This document shows, piece after piece, positions 1 through 8,726 of a stretch of 64,000 nucleotides of DNA. The DNA comes from Lysobacterales bacterium. GTDB taxonomy: Bacteria > Pseudomonadota > Gammaproteobacteria > Xanthomonadales > SZUA-36. The stretch's first letter is position 1. Each line of letters begins with the position of its first letter. Where the stretch lies: assembly GCA_014238945.1 (NCBI GenBank), contig JABAAB010000026.1:248001-312000 (forward strand), given 5' to 3'. The notes below the pieces were generated by a model. The model saw nothing but the letters and a program-made list of their open reading frames with translations. It did no database searches and was not told the DNA's origin. Made by a program: the position numbers and the translations under genes.

Positions 1-1
1 A

Positions 2-481
2 CCCTACCAGGGCGGTGGGGAGATGATCCGGCATGTAACATTTGAGAAGTCCGAGTTCAATGAGGCACCTGCAAAATTTGAAGCCGGAACGCCAAACATC
101 GCGGGGGCCATTGGAATGGGGGCAGCCGTTGATTACCTCCGGGATATTGGTATGGAAAATGTGGCTGCCTACGAGGCCGGGCTTCTGGCTTATGGAACGG
201 AACGACTCGCAAAGATAGATGGATTCAGGATGGTTGGTACTGCCACAAAAAAAGCCGGGGTAATGTCATTCGTGCTGGCTGATATTCACGCCAATGATGT
301 CGGTACCCTGGTTGACTTGCACGGCGTGGCAATCCGTACCGGTCACCACTGTGCGATGCCTGTCGTGCAGTTTTACGGTCTGCCCGCGACGGCAAGGGCC
401 TCGCTCGGAATCTACAATACTTTTTCAGACATCGACATCCTGGCCGATGCGCTGGAAAAGGTAACAGGAATGTTCGCCTGA
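2..481 (+). CDS. sufS: SufS-type cysteine desulfurase, C-terminal part (cut by window edge)
   Basis: The reading frame is open from base 2 and enters as PYQGGGEMI, so the gene starts outside the window. The enzyme takes sulfur from cysteine with PLP and hands it on as a persulfide for Fe-S cluster assembly in the cytosol. The visible part has the motif RTGHHCAMP; its Cys (codon 350-352) is the expected persulfide-carrying residue of the SufS/NifS group II family. The frame ends in a normal SufS-type C-terminus. It is convergent with the EF-G-like gene, leaving only 13 bases between stops. SufS rather than IscS is chosen from the HHCAMP form of the loop; the suf neighbours that would confirm it lie outside. 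Confidence 0.93.
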   Translation, partial: PYQGGGEMIRHVTFEKSEFNEAPAKFEAGTPNIAGAIGMGAAVDYLRDIGMENVAAYEAGLLAYGTERLAKIDGFRMVGTATKKAGVMSFVLADIHANDVGTLVDLHGVAIRTGHHCAMPVVQFYGLPATARASLGIYNTFSDIDILADALEKVTGMFA

Positions 482-494
482 TTCTATTGTATTA

Positions 495-2537
495 CTAATC
501 GTTATCTTTGGGTTTGTGGTCCCTGATCAGTTGTTGTTGAACATTTGATGGCACGGGGTCGTAGTGGCTGAATTCCATGGTATAGGTACCCTGGCCCTGG
601 GTCAGGCTTTTTAGCTCGGTATGGTAGTCAGACAGGGAGCTCAATGGAATATCGGCACGGATGGTAACCAGGTTCCCGCGCAGACTTTCCGTACCACTGA
701 TCCGTGCCCGTCGACCAGCCAGGTTACCGGTGATGTCACCCATATCCGCATCAGGCACGGTTACATCGACGTTAACTATGGGTTCCAGAATCTGTGGTCC
801 GGCATTGTTGATTGCGTCAAGAAATGCATGGCGTCCGGCAATAACAAATGCAATTTCCTTTGAGTCCACCGGGTGAAATTTGCCGTCATAAACGGTGACT
901 TCAACATCCTGTATGGCGTAGCCTGCAACGGCCCCCTCAGCCAGTATCTGCATTATGCCCTTCTCGACTGCAGGTATGAGGTTGTAGGGGATTGCACCAC
1001 CGACCACTTTATTGACGAACTGGAATCCCTCGCCACGAGCCTTGGGCTGAATACGCAAATACACTTCGCCGAACTGGCCCGCGCCACCGGTCTGTTTCTT
1101 GTGCCTGTAATGGCCTTCCGCTGGACGTGTGACAGTCTCCCGGTAGGCAATCCGTGGTGGTCGTGTTTTGACTTCTACCTTGTAACGCTCATACATACGT
1201 TCCAGGATGACACGCATGTGTAATTCACCCAGACCTTGCATGACGGTTTCGTTCAACTCCTGATTATGCACCACCACAAAGCACTGGTCTTCCTCCTGCA
1301 ATCGTTGCAGTGCCGTGGACAGCTTCTGTTCCTGGCCCCTGCTCTTGGTATTCACAGCTAAACCATACATCGGTTTTGGGAAATCCAACGGTTTCAGGTG
1401 GTAGTTGTCCTCATCGTGGGAATCATGCAGTACCGCATCGTAGTGGATATCATCAACCTTGGCCACGGCGCAGATATCCCCTGGAATACCGGCATCGACT
1501 TCTTCGTGTTTGCCACCCTGAATTTTGAACAGGTGACCCACTTTGAAAGGTTTACGCGCATCACCAATGAATAACATTGAATCGGACTTCACCGTACCCT
1601 GGTAAATACGGAATACACTCAGTTTGCCCACGAAAGGATCATTCGTGATCTTGAACACATGGGCAATAACATGATCGCTGGCGTTGCCAGTCGTGGGGAC
1701 TTCTTCCGCTTTTTCTCCCTCACCTTTCAAAAAGACAGGTGGGTTGCCTTCTTTCGGACTGGGTGCCAATCGGCGCAGGAAATCAAGCAGTTCCCCTATA
1801 CCAGCACCAGTTTTCGCTGATACAAAGCAGATGGGAACCAGGTGCCCTTCCCGCAACGCCTGTTCAAAGGCCGAATGCAGTTCCTCACGTGATAATTCTT
1901 CACCTTCGAGATACTTTTCCATCAGTTCTTCGTTGACTTCAACGACCTGGTCAATGATGGCTTCATGTGCTTCCGAGAGAGAAAACACGTCGGTTTCACC
2001 TTCCGTCTGGAAAAAACAGTCACGGACTTCTGAGAGGTTTTCCGCCGGCAGATTGACCGGAAGACACTCCGGACCAAACTCAGCACGCAGGTCTTTGACC
2101 ACCTGGGTCAGGTCGACGTCGTCTGCGTCGATCCGGTTGATGATGATCATCCGGCAAATTCGCCGACGCTTGGCTCTGCTCATCAAACGACGGGTAGATA
2201 GTTCAACGCCTGAATGGGCATTGACCACAACTGCTGTCGTTTCGACCGCAGTCATACTGGCAAGTGTTGGGCCCCGGAAGTCCGGGAAACCAGCGGTATC
2301 AATCAGGTTTAGATGCATACCCTGTGAATCAAGGCTCGCAATGGAAGAGTCTAGAGAATGCTGATATTTTCGTTCCAATGGGTCATGGTCCATCGTGGTT
2401 GAGCCACGCTCCACCGTGCCTGCCTCACCTTTGGCCCCTGATTTGGTCAGCAGGGCTTCGGCCAGCGTGGTCTTTCCAGACCCTGTATGGCCTACCAGGG
2501 TGATGTTACGAATATCTCTGGTACGGTATTTGGGCAT
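495..2537 (-). CDS. EF-G-like translational GTPase (EF-G2 type)
   Basis: A 680-residue member of the EF-G family. G1 is GHTGSGKT (residues 16-23), G3 is DTAG (80-83) and the base-recognition motif is NRID (134-137) where classical EF-G has NKxD. Domain 2, the III/IV region and a C-terminal EF-G domain V follow in order. The sequence is shorter and more divergent than housekeeping FusA, and the local context is not the str operon, so this is best called the EF-G-like (FusA2-type) paralogue rather than the main translocase. Its exact role is unsettled in this subfamily. The start has a clear AAGGA site in front of ATG at 2537. A 168-base divergent control region separates it from the next gene. 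Confidence 0.93.
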   Translation of the reverse strand: MPKYRTRDIRNITLVGHTGSGKTTLAEALLTKSGAKGEAGTVERGSTTMDHDPLERKYQHSLDSSIASLDSQGMHLNLIDTAGFPDFRGPTLASMTAVETTAVVVNAHSGVELSTRRLMSRAKRRRICRMIIINRIDADDVDLTQVVKDLRAEFGPECLPVNLPAENLSEVRDCFFQTEGETDVFSLSEAHEAIIDQVVEVNEELMEKYLEGEELSREELHSAFEQALREGHLVPICFVSAKTGAGIGELLDFLRRLAPSPKEGNPPVFLKGEGEKAEEVPTTGNASDHVIAHVFKITNDPFVGKLSVFRIYQGTVKSDSMLFIGDARKPFKVGHLFKIQGGKHEEVDAGIPGDICAVAKVDDIHYDAVLHDSHDEDNYHLKPLDFPKPMYGLAVNTKSRGQEQKLSTALQRLQEEDQCFVVVHNQELNETVMQGLGELHMRVILERMYERYKVEVKTRPPRIAYRETVTRPAEGHYRHKKQTGGAGQFGEVYLRIQPKARGEGFQFVNKVVGGAIPYNLIPAVEKGIMQILAEGAVAGYAIQDVEVTVYDGKFHPVDSKEIAFVIAGRHAFLDAINNAGPQILEPIVNVDVTVPDADMGDITGNLAGRRARISGTESLRGNLVTIRADIPLSSLSDYHTELKSLTQGQGTYTMEFSHYDPVPSNVQQQLIRDHKPKDND

Positions 2538-2705
2538 TCGCTAGTCCTTCTTTTATTGACTTGATTGCGGGTAGGAGGGTCATCCTAGTACGTTTGCTTA
2601 AAGGCGGCAAATATCAAATGACATCGGACTGTTCAGTTCTGATTCATATGAGTGTAGATATGCTGTTCTCCAATGTCTTGGAATGAATGTGAAAGGAGAC
2701 AATAA

Positions 2706-3278
2706 ATGACCCGGTGCATGCGAAATGTCTTGACGCAGACAGCTCGTTTTGTGTTGCTGATACTCATGGCCCAGGGTGCATGGGCAGACCATGACAACGA
2801 TACCAATACCGAATACCCATCAGATACCGCAGAATTTGATTATGCCCAGGTGCTGGATGCACAGCCTGTGATGGAAGTTGTACGCGTTCCTGATAACAAC
2901 CAGGTCTGTGAAGACAGAACGGTCACGCGACGGGTGCCAGAGCGCCGCTCCAATGGCCCGGCAATATTTGGCTCTATCCTGGGAGGCGTGATAGGCAGCC
3001 AGTTTGGCGGTGGTCACGGCAGAACAGCGGCTACCATTGCAGGCGCTGCAATCGGTGGTGCTATCGCAAAAGATGCACAACGACACCACTACCCTACCCG
3101 CTATTACGACACCGTCGTGAAACAGTGCCATACGGAAACTAATTGGCAATATGAGGAACGTGTTGCCGGTTGGGATGTGAGCTGGAGTTATCGTGGCAAT
3201 ACCTACCAGAGCAGAATGGATGAACACCCAGGGGAGCGCATCAAGGTCAGGGTCAGCGTTGACCCGATCATTCAATAG
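2706..3278 (+). CDS. Exported glycine-zipper protein (17 kDa antigen / SlyB-like 2TM)
   Basis: 190 residues. An N-terminal signal peptide ends near AWA (residue 27) and is followed by an acidic linker. Roughly residues 90-125 form a glycine-zipper segment with repeated GxxxG steps (SILGGVIGSQFGG, then AGAAIGGAIA), typical of the Rick_17kDa_Anti / glycine zipper 2TM family of envelope proteins. No lipobox Cys is present after the signal, unlike SlyB, so a periplasmic or outer-membrane-associated form is more likely than a lipoprotein. The C-terminal part has Cys residues (VCEDRT, KQCHTE) that could pair. Start chosen for the AAAGGAG site 8 bases ahead. Family role in envelope integrity is known only in outline. 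Confidence 0.85.
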   Translation: MTRCMRNVLTQTARFVLLILMAQGAWADHDNDTNTEYPSDTAEFDYAQVLDAQPVMEVVRVPDNNQVCEDRTVTRRVPERRSNGPAIFGSILGGVIGSQFGGGHGRTAATIAGAAIGGAIAKDAQRHHYPTRYYDTVVKQCHTETNWQYEERVAGWDVSWSYRGNTYQSRMDEHPGERIKVRVSVDPIIQ

Positions 3279-3355
3279 TCCCTGAGCAACAAACACTCCG
3301 ACAGTTTGGGGTCTCCCTGGCAAGCCTTTTGCTGAGATCCTGATACTGTAGAATT

Positions 3356-3388
3356 GGCGGTGCCATCTCCCGGCACCGCCGTTTTTTT
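3356..3388 (+). terminator. Rho-independent terminator after the glycine-zipper gene
   Basis: A perfect 9-bp stem (GGCGGTGCC at 3356-3364, GGCACCGCC at 3372-3380) with a 7-base loop is followed by G and seven T residues. It sits about 80 bases past the stop at 3278, in the correct orientation to end that transcript. Confidence 0.92.
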
Positions 3389-3616
3389 AGCCATTCACCT
3401 AAGCTCTTGTTTTCCATTCTAATCCCGTGTCACCACAGCCTACCGTATTGCCGTGGGACAACAGCAAGCGCATAAGGTGTTCACGCTACCATCACTGCCT
3501 GATTTTGAACCGGGTCTGCAGCAGTGCAATGCGGTGGCCGGGTCTTTGCAGTGCTTTGGCCTCAAATGCAAACCAAAAATGGACCTGAAACGATGTTCAA
3601 TTTATGGGGAATGCTG
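3389..3616. other. Intergenic stretch, nothing recognised
   Basis: About 230 bases between the terminator and the end of the convergent exported protein. A 62-codon frame (3453-3641, plus) runs into that gene's 3' end but has no ribosome site or family resemblance. Confidence 0.5.
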
Positions 3617-4588
3617 TCAATATGGCATTTGTTTTACGTAGACTCGTTGAAGACCTGATGCCGGTGTCCTGTTGATATCATCGTCAGCAGTTTCGGCGGT
3701 ACAAAGTTGTGATAAACGCAATTCAGAAGTTTCGCGTAGTTGCAGATGGGAATAGCGTTCCTTCAGGCTGGTTTCATCCTCGAGAAGGTACATCCCAGGC
3801 TGGGTATCATAGTCCTCGCAGAAAGTCTTGAAGCGCGCTTTCATGTGTTCGTAAAGCAGGCGGTCAAAGTGATTAATGTTCAATGCTTCATCCCAGTAGG
3901 GATTGACATGATCTCTGAAGTCAAACGGTCGTTGAACCAAATAGCCATCGTTTTCCCAGTGCAGTATGGATGATTTGCCCGGAACGATATCGTCTTCGAA
4001 CAGGCTGCGGTAGAAAAGGTGACCCTCGTAATTTGAAATCAAGTCGGCGTTGGAGTAGGAGCCGGTGGTCATTTGACCAAACAACGCACGCTCCGTGAAG
4101 GCTGATTGTTCGGCGGCTTTGGCTTCGTCTTCGTAACGCAAATACCGAAGGTAGTATTTACGCCCCTGGGACAGGAAATGCCCCAACTTGTCAGACCCGA
4201 TCAGTACCCCATTGACTTTGATGGTAGGACCCACCCCAAACAATCCTGCTGCGCGCGTGACCCAGAATGGAAGTCCGGCGTAGATTGAATCGTGTCGCGG
4301 TGTGCTCAAACGTTCAATATCCGGTGACTCCATTGCCCAGCGTTCCAGCTTGTCTACCCAGTGGTGGCCACCGATGCTGTGATAGATTCGATTGACCACG
4401 TGCTTGTCTTTACGTGAACCCTGCCAATCCGCGATCGCCTCGCTAATGGCGATATTGACCTGACCATTAAGAAGCTCGGTCGAGTCAGCAATGATCTCGA
4501 GCCGGTTATTGAACTGGTCCGTCTCGTAGCTGAGCGAGTTGAGTGGGATGAATGCAAGCACAATGACGATTAAAAAATACTTATTCAT
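3617..4588 (-). CDS. Exported protein of unknown function
   Basis: Starting at ATG 4588 gives about 323 residues with a clean signal peptide (MNKYFLIVIVLAF..., likely cleavage after NSLS). A longer frame reaches 4666, but the extra 26 residues would bury the signal, so the internal start is preferred. I do not recognise a family with certainty. The mature protein is soluble in appearance, rich in Tyr/His/Arg, with a striking segment GSDKLGHFLSQGRKYYLRY near the middle and several short acidic-aromatic stretches. No transmembrane helix is seen after the signal. It stands alone, with small frames upstream on the same strand (4663-4941). Confidence 0.75.
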   Translation of the reverse strand: MNKYFLIVIVLAFIPLNSLSYETDQFNNRLEIIADSTELLNGQVNIAISEAIADWQGSRKDKHVVNRIYHSIGGHHWVDKLERWAMESPDIERLSTPRHDSIYAGLPFWVTRAAGLFGVGPTIKVNGVLIGSDKLGHFLSQGRKYYLRYLRYEDEAKAAEQSAFTERALFGQMTTGSYSNADLISNYEGHLFYRSLFEDDIVPGKSSILHWENDGYLVQRPFDFRDHVNPYWDEALNINHFDRLLYEHMKARFKTFCEDYDTQPGMYLLEDETSLKERYSHLQLRETSELRLSQLCTAETADDDINRTPASGLQRVYVKQMPY

Positions 4589-4662
4589 GGCGTATCTTTT
4601 CAATGGCAGCAAGTGATTTGAGCAAGTTGTGATGTAACGCACACTGCCGGAGAATATTGCTG

Positions 4663-4941
4663 TCACGACCGAAGCTTCCCGGCGGCTGGCCGGACCCGCG
4701 TTGGTCTATTCGCATAACCGCTTTCAATCCAGCAACCCTTGATGGGTGCAAGGTTTAAAGTCGGCCGAGGCATGGTGACGGCGTCACCCGAGCGAATTAG
4801 TTTCCGCATCCTGGCTCCTGCATGACGCCCATCTCAGTTGATGACATGGCAGCCCGGGATGGAACCAGCCTGCAGGGGAGTGGTATGGCCTGCCTTGCTC
4901 ATATATGACATTCGGAGTGAATGAAGCTTGGCGCGGCGCAT
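4663..4941 (-). other. Two small frames in one reading frame with good ribosome sites
   Basis: On the minus strand an ATG at 4941 has AGGAG seven bases ahead and encodes 35 residues up to TGA at 4834-4836. In the same frame a second ATG at 4809, also preceded by an AGGAG (CAGGAGCCAGG), encodes 48 residues ending at 4663. No family is recognised. They may be a leader/short-protein pair upstream of the exported protein, or one decayed gene interrupted by a single TGA. Both read as basic, Pro- and Arg-containing peptides without a membrane segment. Confidence 0.35.
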
Positions 4942-5356
4942 GGTTTTTCTCCTGATTTGATCATCAAAGGGATTATAGCCATAAGCCATTCGGATTTCTA
5001 AATTGCTGAAGCCTTGAAGTGCCCACCTCTACAAACAGGCAAGGCCAGTACAGACGCCGGGTGGGCTTGCATTTAGGTCGAAATCTCACCGCGCATACTG
5101 CTCGTCTGATCGCACTGGTTAGAAACAATTCGTAGCCTGTTGTTGGAAGACGATATTTTATCGATAGTAATGGTGTTTAACAGCAAAATTTGTCAGGCTC
5201 ATACCTGTCTTTAATCTCTGAGCAATGAATACAGTTTTCATGGTGGTATTTAATATGACCTCAATTTCTATACTTCACCCGTGAATTTGTGCGATTGCTC
5301 TTTAAGCGCGACTGTGCGGTAAAATGATCTTGTGACAGTGTAAAAGTCTTTTGAGA
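4942..5356. other. Intergenic control region upstream of the AGCS symporter
   Basis: About 400 bases without a convincing gene. The part from about 5140 is AT-rich and should hold the promoter for the symporter/Xsc group. No riboswitch or repeat was recognised by eye. Confidence 0.5.
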
Positions 5357-6913
5357 ATGCAAAATATTATGAAATTCAACAAGTGCCATCCGGTCTTGTA
5401 TATTGGTTTCCTGTTAGTGTGCTGGGCCCCTGCCTGCCTTGCTGATATCGATGAAACCATTAACCTTGCTGTACAGCCAATCACTGATTTTGTGTCGGCT
5501 TTTGTATTTTACGAAATCGCCCTGTTTGGAACTGCAGCACCGGTAGTCGTGCTCTGGCTGGTTGCCGGCGCAGTTTTTTTTACGCTTTACATGAACTTTG
5601 TGAACGTGCGGGGTTTCAGGCACGCGATTTCGCTGGTGCGTGGCGACTATGCGAGTCCGGATGATAAGGGAGAGGTATCTCATTTCCAGGCGCTGGCAAC
5701 CGCTGTCTCCGGTACCGTCGGGATAGGTAATATCGGGGCGGTAGCCGTGGCGGTTACGGTCGGTGGGCCCGGAGCCACCCTGTGGTTGATCCTGGCAGGT
5801 TTCCTGGGTATGTCGATCAAGTTCGTTGAATGTACCCTTGGTGTCAAATATCGTGTTGAAAATGCTGATGGATCGGTGTCCGGCGGTCCGATGTATTACC
5901 TGGAACTGGGTTTCAAAGAGCAGGGAATGGCGCGCCTGGGCCGCTTTATGGGTATTTTTTTCGCGGCAGGTATCCTCATTGGAGCATTTGGGATTGGCAA
6001 CATGTTCCAGTCCAACCAGGCCTACGTACAGTTCGTGAACGTGACCGGAGGCATTGAAGAAAGTTGGTTTGCTGACAAGGGATGGCTGTTTGGAATGGGT
6101 ATGGCCACCGTGGTTGGCAGCGTCATTATCGGTGGCATCAGGTCCATCGCCCGGGTCACAGAAAAAGTCGTTCCGTTCATGGCAGTACTTTATTGTTTCT
6201 TTGCCATCATCGTTATCCTGATGAATGCAGAAGCAATCCCGCAAGCAATCATAAATATTTTTGCTGGAGCCTTTAGCGGTGAAGGAGTTTCAGGGGGCGC
6301 ACTGGGAGTCATGATCATCGGTTTCCAGAGGGCAGTGTTCTCCAACGAAGCAGGAATCGGCTCCGCACCGATTGCTCACTCAGCGGTACGCACCGGGGAA
6401 CCCATCACGGAAGGGCTGGTCTCGCTCCTTGAGCCCTTTATTGACACGGTGGTGATCTGCACAATCACCGCGCTAGTGATCGGCACCTCGGCCGTGGTTG
6501 ACCCCTCTTTTGCCGGTGGCAGGGAAGGCATTGCGATGACTTCGGCAGCATTTGAAAGGCAGATTTCCTGGTTTCCTGTACCTCTTGCGATCGCGGCCAT
6601 GCTGTTTGCTTTTTCGACAATGATTTCCTGGTCTTATTATGGATTGAAGGGTTGGTCTTATCTGTTCGGCAGCAACCTGTTGCTTGATCGTATCTATATG
6701 CTGATTTTTTGCTGCTTTGTCGCGCTGGGAAGCACACTTCAACTCAATGCCATCCTGGATATATCTGATGCCCTGGTTTTCGTCATCTGCGTACCAAATA
6801 TCTTCGGGCTTTACGTACTCGCGCCCCTGGTTAAAAGAGAACTTGGGCATTACTTTGAACGGCTTGATGCTGGTGAATTCGACAACATCAAGCGCCCGTT
6901 TCCAAATAAATAA
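5357..6913 (+). CDS. AGCS-family sodium/alanine(glycine) symporter; candidate sulfonate or amino-acid importer
   Basis: About 518 residues. The N-terminus is a cleavable-looking signal (WAPACLA) followed by multiple hydrophobic helices. Family marks of the alanine/glycine:cation symporters are present: GTVGIGNIGAVAVAV near the first third, SGGPMYYLELG, and the long conserved stretch around SNEAGIGSAPIAHSA. It acts in the inner membrane, moving small amino acids with Na+. The stop lies 16 bases before xsc, so the two are probably co-transcribed, which suggests the substrate may be taurine or a related C2 sulfonate; this is inference from context only. Possible starts are TTG 5351, ATG 5357 and ATG 5369; none has a strong ribosome site. 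Confidence 0.88.
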   Translation: MQNIMKFNKCHPVLYIGFLLVCWAPACLADIDETINLAVQPITDFVSAFVFYEIALFGTAAPVVVLWLVAGAVFFTLYMNFVNVRGFRHAISLVRGDYASPDDKGEVSHFQALATAVSGTVGIGNIGAVAVAVTVGGPGATLWLILAGFLGMSIKFVECTLGVKYRVENADGSVSGGPMYYLELGFKEQGMARLGRFMGIFFAAGILIGAFGIGNMFQSNQAYVQFVNVTGGIEESWFADKGWLFGMGMATVVGSVIIGGIRSIARVTEKVVPFMAVLYCFFAIIVILMNAEAIPQAIINIFAGAFSGEGVSGGALGVMIIGFQRAVFSNEAGIGSAPIAHSAVRTGEPITEGLVSLLEPFIDTVVICTITALVIGTSAVVDPSFAGGREGIAMTSAAFERQISWFPVPLAIAAMLFAFSTMISWSYYGLKGWSYLFGSNLLLDRIYMLIFCCFVALGSTLQLNAILDISDALVFVICVPNIFGLYVLAPLVKRELGHYFERLDAGEFDNIKRPFPNK

Positions 6914-6929
6914 CACAGAGAGCAATGCA

Positions 6930-8684
6930 ATGACCCGAATGACCCCCAGTGAAGCTTTTGTAGAGACCATGGCCGGCCATGGCGTAACAGATATTTTTGG
7001 AATTATGGGTTCTGCCTTCATGGATGCAATTGATATTTTTGAACCTGCCGGCATACGTTTTATCTCGGTTGTGCACGAGCAGGGTGCCGCTCATATGGCT
7101 GATGGGTATTCCAGGGTCAGCGGCCGGCAAGGTGTCTGCACAGGTCAGAACGGACCCGGTGTAAGTAACTGCGTGACAGCGATTGCAGCGGCATACTGGG
7201 CGCACTCGCCAGTCGTCATCGTGACACCTGAAACCGGAACCATGGGGCTCGGACTGGGTGGCTTCCAAGAGGCGAATCAACTGCCCATGTTCCAGGAGTT
7301 CACCAAGTACCAGGCACATGTCAATAATCCCAACCGGATGGCGGAACTTACAGGTCGCTGTTTTGATCGTGCACTATCTGAACTGGGTCCAACGCAACTG
7401 AATATCCCACGGGATTATTTCTATGGCGATATCAATGTCGATATACCTGCGCCAATCCATCTTGACCGGGGTCCGGGTGGTGACAAGACACTGTCCGATG
7501 CCACCACCATGCTCGCCAGCGCTAAGTTTCCGGTCATCGTTTCCGGTGGTGGCGTGGTCAATGCGGACGGCGTGGATGAATGCAAGGCGCTTGCTGAGCG
7601 CCTGGGTGCACCGGTCGTCAATAGTTACCTGCATAACGATTCCTTCCCGGCGAGCCATCCTCTGTGGTGTGGTCCGCTGGGTTACCAGGGTTCCAAGGCC
7701 GCCATGAAGCTGATCAGCAGGGCCGATGTTGTACTGGCACTGGGTACCCGTCTCGGACCTTTTGGCACCTTGCCGCAATACGAAATGGATTACTGGCCAG
7801 CAAATGCAAAAATCATCCAGGTCGATGCTGATCACAAGATGCTGGGCCTGGTTAAAAAGGTATCTGTCGGTATCTGTGGCGATGCCAAGGCGGCAATGCA
7901 ATCTTTATTACAACGACTGGACGGAAAAACGCTCGAGTGTGATGCGAACAGGGAGGCACGCGCAGTCAATATTGCCGAAGAAAAAGAAGCCTGGGAGACA
8001 GAGCTTGATGAATGGATCCATGAACGGGATGCGTACAGCCTGGAGTCGTTGCAACGCGCAGGTGACGGCTTCCTTTCCCCTCGCCAGGTTCTGCGTGAAC
8101 TGGAAAGGGCGTTACCGGCCGATGTGATGGTGTCCACCGATATTGGGAACATCAATTCAATTGCCAACAGTTACCTGCGTTTTGAGAGGCCCCGCAGTTT
8201 TTTTGCGGCGATGAGTTTTGGTAATTGTGGCTATGCATTCCCAACCGTTATCGGTGCAAAAGTCGCCGCTCCCGAGCGCCCTGCCGTATCCTACGCGGGT
8301 GACGGCGCCTGGGGTATGAGCATGGGAGAAACCATGACTTGCGTAAGGGAAAACATTCCGGTTACCGCAGTGGTTTTTAATAATGGCCAGTGGGGTGCCG
8401 AAAAGAAAAACCAGGTGGACTTTTACAACCGCCGGTTTGTTGCAGGAGAGTTGGACAATCAGAGTTTTGCCGGCATCGCCAGAGCTATGGGTGCAGATGG
8501 AGTTATTGTGAACCGCCTTGAAGATGTTGGCCCTGCACTGACCAGTGCCATCGACCGACAAATGAAAGAGGGCATCACTACCATATTGGAAATCATGTGC
8601 ACTCAGGAGCTCGGTGATCCATTCCGCCGTGATGCCTTGTCAAAACCTGTCCGTTACCTGGACAAGTACAAAGATTACATATGA
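6930..8684 (+). CDS. xsc: Sulfoacetaldehyde acetyltransferase
   Basis: 584 residues from ATG 6930. It is a ThDP enzyme that splits sulfoacetaldehyde with phosphate to acetyl phosphate and sulfite. The start region (SEAFVETMAGHGVTDIFGIMGSAFM) matches the Xsc branch of the acetolactate-synthase-like family rather than IlvB. VVHEQGAAHMADGYSR carries the activating Glu, QNGPGVSN follows, and the C-terminal ThDP site runs from GDGAWGMSMGE to FNNGQWGAEKKNQ. An upstream open extension to 6717 overlaps the symporter and has no family similarity. The symporter precedes it and a citrate synthase follows, with pta opposite. No taurine deaminase or isethionate dehydrogenase is in view, so the source of sulfoacetaldehyde must be encoded elsewhere. 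Oxalyl-CoA-type homologues are a less likely alternative. Confidence 0.88.
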   Translation: MTRMTPSEAFVETMAGHGVTDIFGIMGSAFMDAIDIFEPAGIRFISVVHEQGAAHMADGYSRVSGRQGVCTGQNGPGVSNCVTAIAAAYWAHSPVVIVTPETGTMGLGLGGFQEANQLPMFQEFTKYQAHVNNPNRMAELTGRCFDRALSELGPTQLNIPRDYFYGDINVDIPAPIHLDRGPGGDKTLSDATTMLASAKFPVIVSGGGVVNADGVDECKALAERLGAPVVNSYLHNDSFPASHPLWCGPLGYQGSKAAMKLISRADVVLALGTRLGPFGTLPQYEMDYWPANAKIIQVDADHKMLGLVKKVSVGICGDAKAAMQSLLQRLDGKTLECDANREARAVNIAEEKEAWETELDEWIHERDAYSLESLQRAGDGFLSPRQVLRELERALPADVMVSTDIGNINSIANSYLRFERPRSFFAAMSFGNCGYAFPTVIGAKVAAPERPAVSYAGDGAWGMSMGETMTCVRENIPVTAVVFNNGQWGAEKKNQVDFYNRRFVAGELDNQSFAGIARAMGADGVIVNRLEDVGPALTSAIDRQMKEGITTILEIMCTQELGDPFRRDALSKPVRYLDKYKDYI

Positions 8685-8726
8685 GCCCGCGTTTTATGGA
8701 CAGAATAAAGCTTTAAGGTGGCAGTA

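Noticed and set aside
5414-6244. 276-codon minus-strand frame opposite the AGCS symporter
   Set aside because: Shadow of a membrane-protein gene; composition is His/Arg/Asp-rich without any domain, and the plus-strand frame is clearly real.
6717-6929. N-terminal extension of the Xsc frame
   Set aside because: It lies inside the symporter coding region; family similarity begins at the ATG 6930.
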